A stretch of 64,000 nucleotides of DNA from Marinobacterium sp. LSUCC0821 (GTDB taxonomy: Bacteria; Pseudomonadota; Gammaproteobacteria; Pseudomonadales; Balneatricaceae): NCBI RefSeq assembly GCF_012848475.1, contig NZ_CP051666.1:1201501-1265500 (forward strand). Direction: 5' to 3'. Of this stretch, positions 8,577-15,864 are shown in pieces (positions within the stretch are counted from its first letter, which is position 1; each line of letters begins with the position of its first letter). The notes under the pieces are model-generated. The model worked only from the letters and a program-made list of their open reading frames with translations, was not told where the DNA came from and made no database searches. The position numbers were made by a program, and so were the translations under genes.

Positions 8577-9911
8577 TCAGAGGCGTTTAAGCGTGCGAAG
8601 CACCCAAAACCACGCCAGCGCAGCGGTTAGCGCATTCGCAACAACGAGACCTACAAACATACCCTTCAACTCAAACATCTGACTGCCTAACCAGCCCAGC
8701 GGTACATAGAGAATGAATAGACGAACAATACTTATCCGCATCGCCCGATAGGGTTTATGAAGTGCATTGAAGGTTGAAGAGCTTAAGAAGGTGGTCGCCT
8801 GAAAACCGAAACCTAAGGGGACAATCAATAACCACAATACTAACCAGCGCCCTACTTCAGGATCTTCGGTAAAGAAGATCACAAGAGAACCTGCCGCCAA
8901 AGCTAAAACCAAATAGATCACGAACTGCCAGATCAACGCAAAGAGCACCGCATCGCCATAAGCACTGGTAACACGCTCGAATCTCTTTGCTCCAAAGTTT
9001 TGACTCACAAAAGGTGGCAAGGTCATGGATAGCGCTAAACAGACTAGCAGGGCTAGTGATTCTATTCGAGCACCAACCCCATAGGCTGCAACTGCTGCAG
9101 GACCATGTGTAGCAACAACAGAAGTCAGCACAGCATTTGCGACCGGTGTCATCATATTAGAGAGCGCCGCTGGGAGGCTTATGGTCAGCACTGATCGCCA
9201 GTTATTGATCAGCTCAGCAGGGTCTAACCAAGTCAGCAACAATAAACCTTTTTTGGATTTCAGTATCCAGAGTGATAAAGCGGCCGTGGCAGCCCAAGCC
9301 AAAAGACTCGCAACTGCAGCACCTTGGACTCCAAGCGCAGGGATCACTCCCCAACCAAAGATAAACAGTGGATCCAAGACGAAGTTGAGAATTGATGAAC
9401 CCAGCATAATTGCAGCAGAGGTGCGGGTATCACCCAAGGCACGATAAGTACTGTTGCACACCATGTTGAGGACCATAAAGATCGAGGCAAAAAACCAGAC
9501 CGCCATGTAGGAATCAATGAATGGCAGTAGGTACTCAGGCGCCCCCATCAGCGTCACGATGGGGATTAATAAAAACTGTCCGATTAATCCAACTATTGCA
9601 GTGATTAACACAGCCATTAGTAGGTTATCAGTCGCTAAACGTGGGACCCTCGCCTGTGCACCACTACCAATCAATCTAGCCAAAGTAGCGGAGGTACCCA
9701 CACCCAAGCCGATTGCTAAGCTGGTAATGGCAAAGCTTATTGGGAAGGTAAAAGAGAGTGCTGCCAGCGGCCAGGTCCCAAGACGTGCCACAAACCAAGC
9801 ATCCGCCAAGTTGAATAGCATCAAGCTAATCATGCCAAACATCATCGGTAGCGTCATACGTACCAAGGTTGGGCGAATAGGGTCGTTAATAAGATCGGCT
9901 GCTCGAGACAT
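8577..9911 (-). CDS. MATE family multidrug/Na+ antiporter (NorM/DinF-like)
   Basis: About twelve membrane segments over 444 residues, in two similar halves, with MATE signatures: NDPIRPTLVRMTLPMMFGM at the N-terminus, a conserved stretch near ALGDTRTSA in the first half, and GFGFQATTFLSSSTFNAL in the second. MATE proteins export cationic drugs and metabolites in exchange for Na+ or H+ at the inner membrane. I take the ATG at 9911 as start, since the first 16 codons of the longer frame do not resemble the family's N-terminus and no strong ribosome site marks either. The substrate cannot be predicted. It is divergent from rsmE across 90 bp and transcribed towards phaB. Confidence 0.88.
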   Translation of the reverse strand: MSRAADLINDPIRPTLVRMTLPMMFGMISLMLFNLADAWFVARLGTWPLAALSFTFPISFAITSLAIGLGVGTSATLARLIGSGAQARVPRLATDNLLMAVLITAIVGLIGQFLLIPIVTLMGAPEYLLPFIDSYMAVWFFASIFMVLNMVCNSTYRALGDTRTSAAIMLGSSILNFVLDPLFIFGWGVIPALGVQGAAVASLLAWAATAALSLWILKSKKGLLLLTWLDPAELINNWRSVLTISLPAALSNMMTPVANAVLTSVVATHGPAAVAAYGVGARIESLALLVCLALSMTLPPFVSQNFGAKRFERVTSAYGDAVLFALIWQFVIYLVLALAAGSLVIFFTEDPEVGRWLVLWLLIVPLGFGFQATTFLSSSTFNALHKPYRAMRISIVRLFILYVPLGWLGSQMFELKGMFVGLVVANALTAALAWFWVLRTLKRL

Positions 9912-10001
9912 GGCCGAACTATACCCTAAAGTTAGGAATATGCCTGCTTGCCAACTCAATTATTGATAAACTTCACCGCAAATCGAGCATGAGCAGACAC
10001 C

Positions 10002-10718
10002 TTGAACCTACTTCTGATAGAAGCAACCGACTACATCGATACCCATCAAGTTCGGATAACCGGGCGCAGACTTGCGCATATCCGAGATGTGCACCAAATT
10101 GAAGTTGGTCAGTCCTTGCGTGCCGGTGAGTTAAACGGTTTGATCGGAACTGCCCAGCTACAGAACATCGGTGAGCATGAGGCGATATTTAATCTAACCC
10201 TCACTGAACAGGCGCCTAAGGTGCTACCAGCGACGGTCATTTTAGCGATGCCAAGACCTAAGATGTTTAAACGAACGTTACAAACGATGGCTGCGATGGG
10301 AGTAAAAGAGATCTACCTGATTAACGCCTACCGTGTTGATAAGAGTTACTGGTCGACACCGCTCTTAAGCGAAAGTGCCATCCATGAACAGCTAACATTG
10401 GGCCTTGAGCAAGCGGGTGACACCCTACTTCCCAAGGTGCATATTCGTAAACGTTTCAAGCCGTTTGTAGAGGATGAACTACCTCAACTCATTAGCGGCA
10501 AGCGCGCATTAATAGCACACCCTTATAATGCAAAAGAGTGTCCAGAGCCATCATTGGAAGAGAGTGTTATAGCTATAGGGCCCGAGGGTGGCTTCATCCC
10601 CTACGAGGTCGATATGATGCAGCAGCAAGGGATGGAGCCTATTCACATTGGCCAACGGATCCTTAGAGTGGAGACCGCAGTGCCTGTTTTACTGAGCCGA
10701 CTCTTTCCGATTCAGTAG
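10002..10718 (+). CDS. rsmE: 16S rRNA (uracil-1498-N3)-methyltransferase
   Basis: RsmE methylates N3 of U1498 in 16S rRNA using S-adenosylmethionine. The 238-residue protein has the N-terminal PUA-like domain (HQVRITGRRLAHIRDV) and the C-terminal SPOUT fold with the knot motif IAIGPEGGFIPYEVD and the ending GQRILRVETAVPVLLSRL, both typical of RsmE. The start is TTG at 10002; the ATG at 9989 is out of frame. The last 30 bases overlap the end of ampD on the opposite strand, so the two genes share their 3' ends. Confidence 0.92.
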   Translation: MNLLLIEATDYIDTHQVRITGRRLAHIRDVHQIEVGQSLRAGELNGLIGTAQLQNIGEHEAIFNLTLTEQAPKVLPATVILAMPRPKMFKRTLQTMAAMGVKEIYLINAYRVDKSYWSTPLLSESAIHEQLTLGLEQAGDTLLPKVHIRKRFKPFVEDELPQLISGKRALIAHPYNAKECPEPSLEESVIAIGPEGGFIPYEVDMMQQQGMEPIHIGQRILRVETAVPVLLSRLFPIQ

Positions 10719-11294
10719 CGGGGAACCTGCGAACATAGATCTCAAATAACCCCAATCAAAGAGTGGGCCAGGATCTGTCTTACGCCCTGGTGCAATGTCA
10801 GAATGGCCGGTAATGCGACTCGATGTGATCTCAGGATAACTGCGCATCAACGCCCGAACGATTGAAGCCAGCTGTTGATACTGAACCTCAGTGAATGGCT
10901 GACAATCGGTTCCTTCAAGCTCAATACCAATCGAGAAGTCGTTACAGTTCGCACGGCCATCAAAGGCAGAAACACCTGCGTGCCAAGCGCGCTTATCAAA
11001 AGGGACAAATTGCACTACCCGCCCGGTGCGTTCGATAAGCAGATGCGAAGAGACCTCAAGACTCTTAATCTCCTCAAAATAAGGGTGCTGGCTAGGGTCG
11101 AGCTGATTACAGAAAAATTGTTCGACACAACGACTATCAAACTCTCCCGGCGGCAAGCTGATGTTATGAATCACCAACAGAGAGATCTCTTGGGATGGCC
11201 GTTCATTAAAGTTTGGCGAATCTATCTGCTCAGCACCATTTAAACGGTGAGTAGATAGGTCGACTGAAAAAATGTTGTCGTTTGTGATCGCCAT
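10689..11294 (-). CDS. ampD: 1,6-anhydro-N-acetylmuramyl-L-alanine amidase
   Basis: AmpD cleaves the amide between anhydro-MurNAc and L-Ala in the cytoplasm during peptidoglycan recycling; in many relatives its loss derepresses AmpR-controlled beta-lactamase. The zinc and catalytic residues are in place: H43 (VIHN), E125 (SIGIELEG), H164 (TGHSDIAPGRKTDPG) and D174. Length 201 residues, as in the family, and no signal peptide, as expected for the cytoplasmic form. The 3' end overlaps rsmE by 30 bases on the other strand; the 5' end faces nadC with 66 bp between them. No ampE follows. Confidence 0.94.
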   Translation of the reverse strand: MAITNDNIFSVDLSTHRLNGAEQIDSPNFNERPSQEISLLVIHNISLPPGEFDSRCVEQFFCNQLDPSQHPYFEEIKSLEVSSHLLIERTGRVVQFVPFDKRAWHAGVSAFDGRANCNDFSIGIELEGTDCQPFTEVQYQQLASIVRALMRSYPEITSSRITGHSDIAPGRKTDPGPLFDWGYLRSMFAGSPLLNRKESAQ

Positions 11295-11360
11295 TTAACT
11301 TATCTGCATTTTTCGCTGTAGAATACACGCCACACAAATACTACCTGAGACCCTGCCACC

Positions 11361-12200
11361 ATGCTAACGCTAGAGAGTTTAACTCCAATCATCGAAGCGA
11401 ATGTCCGTAACGCACTTCTGGAAGATGTCGGCACGGGTGATGTAACAGCAGAGCTAATTCCGGCAACGAACCAAGCTAAAGCGCAGATCATTTCTCGCGA
11501 TGAAGCAGTCATTGCAGGCATTGCATGGGTAAATGAGGTATTTGCTCAGGTCGATCCGTCGGTGGTTGTTACCTGGAAGGTGACCGATGGAGAAAGTGTA
11601 AAACCCAACACGGTCCTATTTACACTAGAGGGTCCTGCGCGCAGCCTTCTCACAGGAGAGCGCGCAGCGCTTAACTTCCTTCAAACACTCTCAGGCACTG
11701 CAACCATCGCAAAGAGCTATGCCGATAGGGTTGCAGACACCAACGTCCGCCTGCTAGATACACGCAAAACCATACCAGGCCTTCGCCTAGCGCAAAAGTA
11801 CGCCGTAACCTGCGGCGGTTGCTATAACCACCGGATCGGCCTCTTTGATGCCTTTCTAATCAAAGAGAACCATATCCTTGCAGCAGGCGGCATCAACAAC
11901 GCCATCTCTCAAGCGCGCTCCAACCACCCAGGCAAACCGGTCGAGGTTGAGGTAGAGAGCTTTGATGAACTGAACCAAGCACTAGAAGCAGGCGCGGATA
12001 TCATCATGCTCGATAACTTCACACCCGAGTCGATGGTTGAGGCGGTGAAACACGTCAATGGACGAGCTAAGTTGGAAGCGTCAGGCAATATTACTGATGA
12101 GACGTTGCTGATGTATGCAGAGACAGGGGTTGATTACATTTCGATTGGTGCTCTGACTAAACATTGTCGGGCTATAGATCTATCAATGCGACTACTTTGA
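11361..12200 (+). CDS. nadC: Quinolinate phosphoribosyltransferase (decarboxylating)
   Basis: NadC makes nicotinate mononucleotide from quinolinate and PRPP in de novo NAD synthesis. The 279-residue sequence has the N-terminal block [14 protein letters not shown], the active-site block [18 protein letters not shown] with the conserved R/K residues, [10 protein letters not shown], and the phosphate-binding end [11 protein letters not shown] / [16 protein letters not shown] at 11361 fits homologues. The pair ampD-nadC in divergent arrangement is conserved in gammaproteobacteria next to the type IV pilin genes, which here lie beyond repeat B. A small hairpin (ACCCCC/GGGGG) and half of a GGTCTGACCCC palindrome follow the stop at 12203-12240. 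Confidence 0.95.
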   Translation: MLTLESLTPIIEANVRNALLEDVGTGDVTAELIPATNQAKAQIISRDEAVIAGIAWVNEVFAQVDPSVVVTWKVTDGESVKPNTVLFTLEGPARSLLTGERAALNFLQTLSGTATIAKSYADRVADTNVRLLDTRKTIPGLRLAQKYAVTCGGCYNHRIGLFDAFLIKENHILAAGGINNAISQARSNHPGKPVEVEVESFDELNQALEAGADIIMLDNFTPESMVEAVKHVNGRAKLEASGNITDETLLMYAETGVDYISIGALTKHCRAIDLSMRLL

Positions 12201-12686
12201 GTTACCCCCTAATGGGGGGCTGACCTGCGGTCTGACCCCACTTTATCTGCGTCTTCCAACATTTCTTTTTTACTCCTTCAAGATCAAAAGCGAATACCCC
12301 GCTTTTACGGGATATTGGTACTTTTTGGTCAGCAAAAAGTACCCAAAAACTGACCACGCTCCTTCGGCCTACGGCACACTGCGCTCGATACTATTTTTCT
12401 GAAGCCCATCAGGACCGCACAAAGTCGGCTTCCTGCCTCCGTTGTGCTCTTCGGCCGTCCATGGCCTCAACCTGATGAGCTCTTAACCGAAAAATAGCAC
12501 CGTGCTCGTTCTCAGTCGGACGTGGACATCTGGCGCGTAATTCGAAATCGACACTCGTAACGATATATCTACAGAGTGCCAACATCCCCCTTCGGATGAG
12601 AGTGAGCACGGAGTGGTTTTCCGGTTAAAAGCTAATTCCAGCGCTGACAGGACGTCAGCGATGAACAGCGGAGACAGGATGTCGAC

Positions 12687-12735
12687 TTAATGCCATGGAT
12701 GGCATGTATTCCGTTAATGCAGGAGCAATTAACGG
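12687..12735 (+). mobile_element. Mini double-hairpin insertion (49 bp) in repeat B
   Basis: Compared with the same place in repeat A, 49 extra bases stand between GTCGAC and TCT. They fold into two hairpins: TGCCAT-GG-ATGGCA, then CCGTTAA and TTAACGG enclosing TGC-AGGA-GCA. Repeat C has the same insertion at 20074-20122, so this copy probably predates the split of B and C. Confidence 0.7.
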
Positions 12736-12815
12736 TCTATGAAGAATGGAATTGGCTTCAGGAAAAGCATTTCGCGCGCAACGTGCCGCAGGCCGAAGGA
12801 GCGTGGTCAGTTTTT

Positions 12816-12866
12816 ATAACCATGGATGGTTGGTATACCGAAAATGCAGGACGCAATTTTCGGTGA
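12816..12866 (+). mobile_element. Mini double-hairpin insertion (51 bp) near the right end of repeat B
   Basis: Same design as the element at 12687 but other stem bases: AACCAT-GG-ATGGTT, then ACCGAAAA and TTTTCGGT enclosing TGC-AGGAC-GCA. It is almost identical to the inverted copy at 19802-19852. It stands between the CAGTTTTT sequence and the terminal hairpin of the repeat, a position without it in repeat A. Confidence 0.7.
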
Positions 12867-12985
12867 GGTTACTTTTCGGGCAAGCGAAAAGTAACAATGG
12901 TCAGCCTTTGGCTGAGTATTCGCTTTTGATCTTAAAAAAGAATCTGGAACACGCTGGGAAACTTACAAATCACCTAAGTGATTTG

Positions 12986-13030
12986 ATCGCGGCTTACCGC
13001 TACGCGTTAATTCGCTCCTACAGTCGAGCT
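12986..13030 (+). repeat. REP-like hairpin element, copy 1
   Basis: The element begins with TCGCGGCTTACC and ends with CTCCTACAGTCGAGC, separated by a small stem (TTA-CGC / GCG-TAA). It matches the copy at 40238-40281 on the other strand at both ends, with a different stem in the middle. It resembles the Pseudomonas REP pattern CGCGG..CTCCTACAG. It is preceded by a perfect 8-bp hairpin CAAATCAC/GTGATTTG at 12966-12985. Confidence 0.65.
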
Positions 13031-13055
13031 ACGTAGCCAGCTAATTGAGCAGTCA

Positions 13056-13409
13056 TCAGTGGCTACAGATCGCACCACCGATTTGCACCCACTCATCATC
13101 ATTCTGAATCTGCAGCACATCGAAGACTTGCACCTCAGCAGGAACGATATTGAAGCTATTGAGGATCTCACAAACCTTCATCGCATCGGCACCACGGTTC
13201 TCACCATTTGGTAAAACACCCACTGCAAGAATATGCCCCTTCTCCCACCAAACGGGTTTTACAGGAAAGGTTGGATCTTTGGCTAATTCAGCTTCAACTT
13301 GGGCACGAGTTTCAGGTGTCACTTCACTCTTTTTCGACTCAAGGTAGTAAGTCACGACAACAGAAAGGACAACAAGGATAAGAAAGGTTAAACGCTTAGA
13401 GAACTTCAC
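13056..13409 (-). CDS. Hypothetical membrane-anchored or secreted protein, 117 residues
   Basis: Residues 1-7 are basic, 8-22 form one hydrophobic segment (signal anchor or uncleaved signal peptide), and the remaining part is soluble and charged with two cysteines, one about residue 81 and one at 115 near the end (GGAICSH). I do not recognise the family. The gene lies downstream of pilA on the same strand but is separated from it by a terminator at 13481-13502, so it likely has its own promoter in the 70 bp between. It is bounded on the other side by the REP-like element and repeat B. Codon usage looks like that of its neighbours and the frame is clean, so I think it is a real gene. No function is proposed. 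Confidence 0.65.
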   Translation of the reverse strand: MKFSKRLTFLILVVLSVVVTYYLESKKSEVTPETRAQVEAELAKDPTFPVKPVWWEKGHILAVGVLPNGENRGADAMKVCEILNSFNIVPAEVQVFDVLQIQNDDEWVQIGGAICSH

Positions 13410-13469
13410 AGAGATACCTCAAATCAAATTGAGGTGTGTTTGTAGCATTTGAGCGAGAAGTCGTAAAGA

Positions 13470-13503
13470 CGACAAAAGAAAAAGGCCGCTTTCACGGCCT
13501 TTA
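13470..13503 (-). terminator. Rho-independent terminator of pilA
   Basis: Stem AAAGGCCG (13481-13488) pairs with CGGCCTTT (13495-13502) around CTTTCA; on the minus strand a T-rich run follows. It lies 17 bases after the pilA stop. Confidence 0.85.
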
Positions 13504-13518
13504 AAAAAGAGGGGACTA

Positions 13519-13851
13519 TCACTCATCCCACTTGGTAAGGGTACATGTACCTGAATCACCACAACTTACATTACCACCATCAGCAGTTGATACCGAGAAA
13601 CTAGCTGTTGCAGATGAAACAGTGTCAGCTGCACAAGAACCCAAAGAAACAATCGCTGCTGATTCACCTTGTGAAACTTGTACCACTCGCACGTTAGCAG
13701 CTCCCTTAGACTCTGCCAAACATGCTGAATCATTACTATCTTTAACGTAATCCTGATAAGCCGGCAACGCGATTGCAGCCAAAATACCGATGATCGCAAC
13801 AACAATCATCAACTCGATTAGGGTAAAGCCCTTTTGCATTTTCTTACTCAT
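13519..13851 (-). CDS. pilA: Type IV pilin, short major-pilin-like subunit
   Basis: The prepilin leader MSKKMQKG is followed by [20 protein letters not shown], so the prepilin peptidase should cut after G8 and methylate F; the conserved glutamate is at position 5 of the mature protein. The whole protein has only 110 residues (102 mature), shorter than the usual 140-160. Four cysteines (44, 73, 97, 103) could give two disulfides, including the C-terminal loop CGDSGTC. A strong ribosome binding site (AGGAG, 8 bases before the ATG) and a terminator surround it. It diverges from pilB-pilC across 274 bp of AT-rich sequence, the common arrangement in Pseudomonas. I saw no convincing sigma-54 promoter in that gap. 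It could be a minor pilin or a competence pilin, but the position favours the major subunit. Confidence 0.85.
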   Translation of the reverse strand: MSKKMQKGFTLIELMIVVAIIGILAAIALPAYQDYVKDSNDSACLAESKGAANVRVVQVSQGESAAIVSLGSCAADTVSSATASFSVSTADGGNVSCGDSGTCTLTKWDE

Positions 13852-14125
13852 GTGTATATCTCCTGAGTGTGAAATTTTATCAGCGTCGATTCAGTCCCAA
13901 TGCTTTAGCAACGCCTCTGCCCCCTAATCGGGAAACAGAACTCCTTTTCTTCGTATTAAGAATAGACGCAAATTTGGGTTTAGCAAGAAACAAATTAAAA
14001 AATGTGTAAAAGTTTAAGAAAACATTCAGAAACACCGGCTTAGCTCAATTTTTTGGTCTATAAATAGATGTAACAGAGTCAAAAATTTGCCATAGTGCAG
14101 ATTATTATGTTTATCAATTTAGGAG

Positions 14126-15853
14126 ATGGGCTTGCAAGCATCTCAGCCACTACTGAATGGACTCGCAAAAAGACTGGTGAATACCGGTGTTATTGATAGT
14201 GAAGCAACTAAACGTGCACTCAGTGAATCCCGTGCCGCGCAGAAGTCCTTTATATCCTATCTGATTGAGAAACGTCTTATCAGTGCCCGTCGAGCTGCTG
14301 TTGCGGCATCTGATGAGTTTGGCCTGCCGATTCTAGATCTAGACTCGTTTATGCTCGACGCCATTCCTAAAGAGTTGATCGACGCCAAACTTATCGCTAA
14401 GCATCAGGTTATTCCGCTCATTAAACGCGAAAACCGTCTCTATGTTGGCATCTCTGACCCAAGTAACATTCGCGCCCTCGATGAGCTTCGATTCAGTACT
14501 GGCATTCCAACTGAAGCCGTGATTGTTGAAGAGGATAAACTGACTCGAAAAATCGAGCTGTTGATCGACTCTCAGGATGATGGCACAGCAGCGCTTGGAG
14601 ACCTTGCTGATAGCGATCTGGATAACCTCGAGCTGGGTGATACCGAGCGCCGCACTGAAGAGGATAGCGTTGCAGATGCTACCTCTGATGCGCCAATCGT
14701 TCGATTTGTTAATAAGGTGCTACTCGATGCAATCAAGAATGGGGCATCCGATATTCACTTTGAACCCTATGAGAAGAGCTATCGCGTACGTTGTCGTATC
14801 GATGGCATTCTGCAGGAGGTGAGTAACCCTCCTATCAATCTTGCTGCCCGCCTCTCTGCTCGTTTAAAGGTGATGTCGAACATGGACATTGCGGAGCGCC
14901 GTGTGCCGCAAGATGGACGTATCAAACTCAAAGTTTCCGCTAAACGCTCTATCGATTTTCGTGTGAATACACTTCCTACTCTATGGGGTGAGAAGATCGT
15001 ACTTCGTATTCTTGATCCAACCAGTGCCACCATCGGGGTTGATGCGCTTGGCTTTGAGCCTGAGCAGCGCGAACTCTTTATGAGTGTACTGCGCCGCCCG
15101 CAGGGGATGGTGTTGGTTACGGGGCCTACCGGTTCAGGTAAAACGGTTACTCTCTATACTGGCCTAAATATCCTCAACGAAGAGGAGCGCAACATCTCCA
15201 CCGCTGAGGATCCAGTAGAGATTAACATGGAGGGGGTAAACCAGGTCCATGTTAATCCAAAGGTTGGACTGACATTTGCTGAGGCCCTACGCGCCTTCTT
15301 GCGACAGGACCCTGACGTAGTCATGGTCGGAGAGATTCGTGACTTAGAGACCGCCGAGATTGCCATTAAAGCAGCGCAGACGGGCCACATGGTGTTATCT
15401 ACTCTGCATACCAACAGCGCACCAGAGACACTGACGCGCCTTCGTAACATGGGTGTTGCCTCGTTTAACATCGCCACTTCCGTTACGCTGATCATTGCTC
15501 AGCGTCTGGCACGCCGTCTCTGTAGTAGCTGTAAAACTCAGGTTGACCTACCTCGCGCAACACTGCTTGAAGAGGGTTTCACAGAGGAGCAGCTAGAGAA
15601 ACTGACGATCTTTGAACACAACCCTGAGGGGTGTCCTCGATGTAACCGCGGTTACCGAGGACGTGTCGGTATTTATGAGATGTTGAAGGTATCGCCAGAG
15701 ATAGCCGAGTGCATCATGAACAACGGTAATGCTATCGAGATTTTAAAAGTCGCAAAATCTGAAGGCTTTGCTACTTTAAGAAGTGCAGGTCTTCGCAAGG
15801 TGGCAGCAGGTGTCACAAGCCTTGAAGAGATGAATCGAGTTATTAAAACCTAA
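14126..15853 (+). CDS. pilB: Type IV pilus assembly ATPase
   Basis: PilB is the hexameric cytoplasmic ATPase that drives pilus extension. Domains in order: N-terminal MshEN/T2SSE-N domain (about 20-150), then the secretion ATPase core with Walker A GPTGSGKT (333-340), the Asp box and Walker B VVMVGEIRD (398-406), His box TLHTN, and the zinc tetracysteine C466/C469 and C503/C506. The total is 575 residues, typical for PilB and distinct from PilT (about 345). The ATG at 14126 directly follows AGGAG, too close to use it; the TTG at 14132 has the same AGGAG with a normal 6-base gap, so the true start may be two codons later. pilC follows after 11 bases, so they form an operon. Confidence 0.95.
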   Translation: MGLQASQPLLNGLAKRLVNTGVIDSEATKRALSESRAAQKSFISYLIEKRLISARRAAVAASDEFGLPILDLDSFMLDAIPKELIDAKLIAKHQVIPLIKRENRLYVGISDPSNIRALDELRFSTGIPTEAVIVEEDKLTRKIELLIDSQDDGTAALGDLADSDLDNLELGDTERRTEEDSVADATSDAPIVRFVNKVLLDAIKNGASDIHFEPYEKSYRVRCRIDGILQEVSNPPINLAARLSARLKVMSNMDIAERRVPQDGRIKLKVSAKRSIDFRVNTLPTLWGEKIVLRILDPTSATIGVDALGFEPEQRELFMSVLRRPQGMVLVTGPTGSGKTVTLYTGLNILNEEERNISTAEDPVEINMEGVNQVHVNPKVGLTFAEALRAFLRQDPDVVMVGEIRDLETAEIAIKAAQTGHMVLSTLHTNSAPETLTRLRNMGVASFNIATSVTLIIAQRLARRLCSSCKTQVDLPRATLLEEGFTEEQLEKLTIFEHNPEGCPRCNRGYRGRVGIYEMLKVSPEIAECIMNNGNAIEILKVAKSEGFATLRSAGLRKVAAGVTSLEEMNRVIKT

Positions 15854-15864
15854 GGTCTAAGCAG

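Larger units (their letters stand above)
12287..12928. repeat. Composite structured repeat B (about 0.64 kb, non-coding)
   Basis: This is the most complete copy of the repeat. Short inverted ends AGCGAATA (12289-12296) and TATTCGCT (12917-12924) bound it. The left arm has CCCG/CGGG at 12298-12311, GGTACTTTTT/AAAAAGTACC (12317-12343), then CTATTTTTC 12391-12399 with GAAAAATAG 12489-12497, CATCAGG 12407-12413 with CCTGATG 12471-12477, GCACAA 12417-12422 with TTGTGC 12442-12447, and GGCC/GGCC at 12453-12466. The right arm is a diverged, inverted copy with the same order of stems but other bases, for example CGCTGAC/GTCAGCG at 12642-12660. Two mini-elements are inserted in the right arm (12687-12735 and 12816-12866). 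No reading frame here looks like a real protein. Confidence 0.85.

Noticed and set aside
13852-14125. Sigma-54 promoter for pilA in the pilA/pilB gap
   Set aside because: I found no GG-N10-GC type element with correct spacing on the minus strand; a TTGC-containing AT-rich stretch near 13970-13995 is not convincing.
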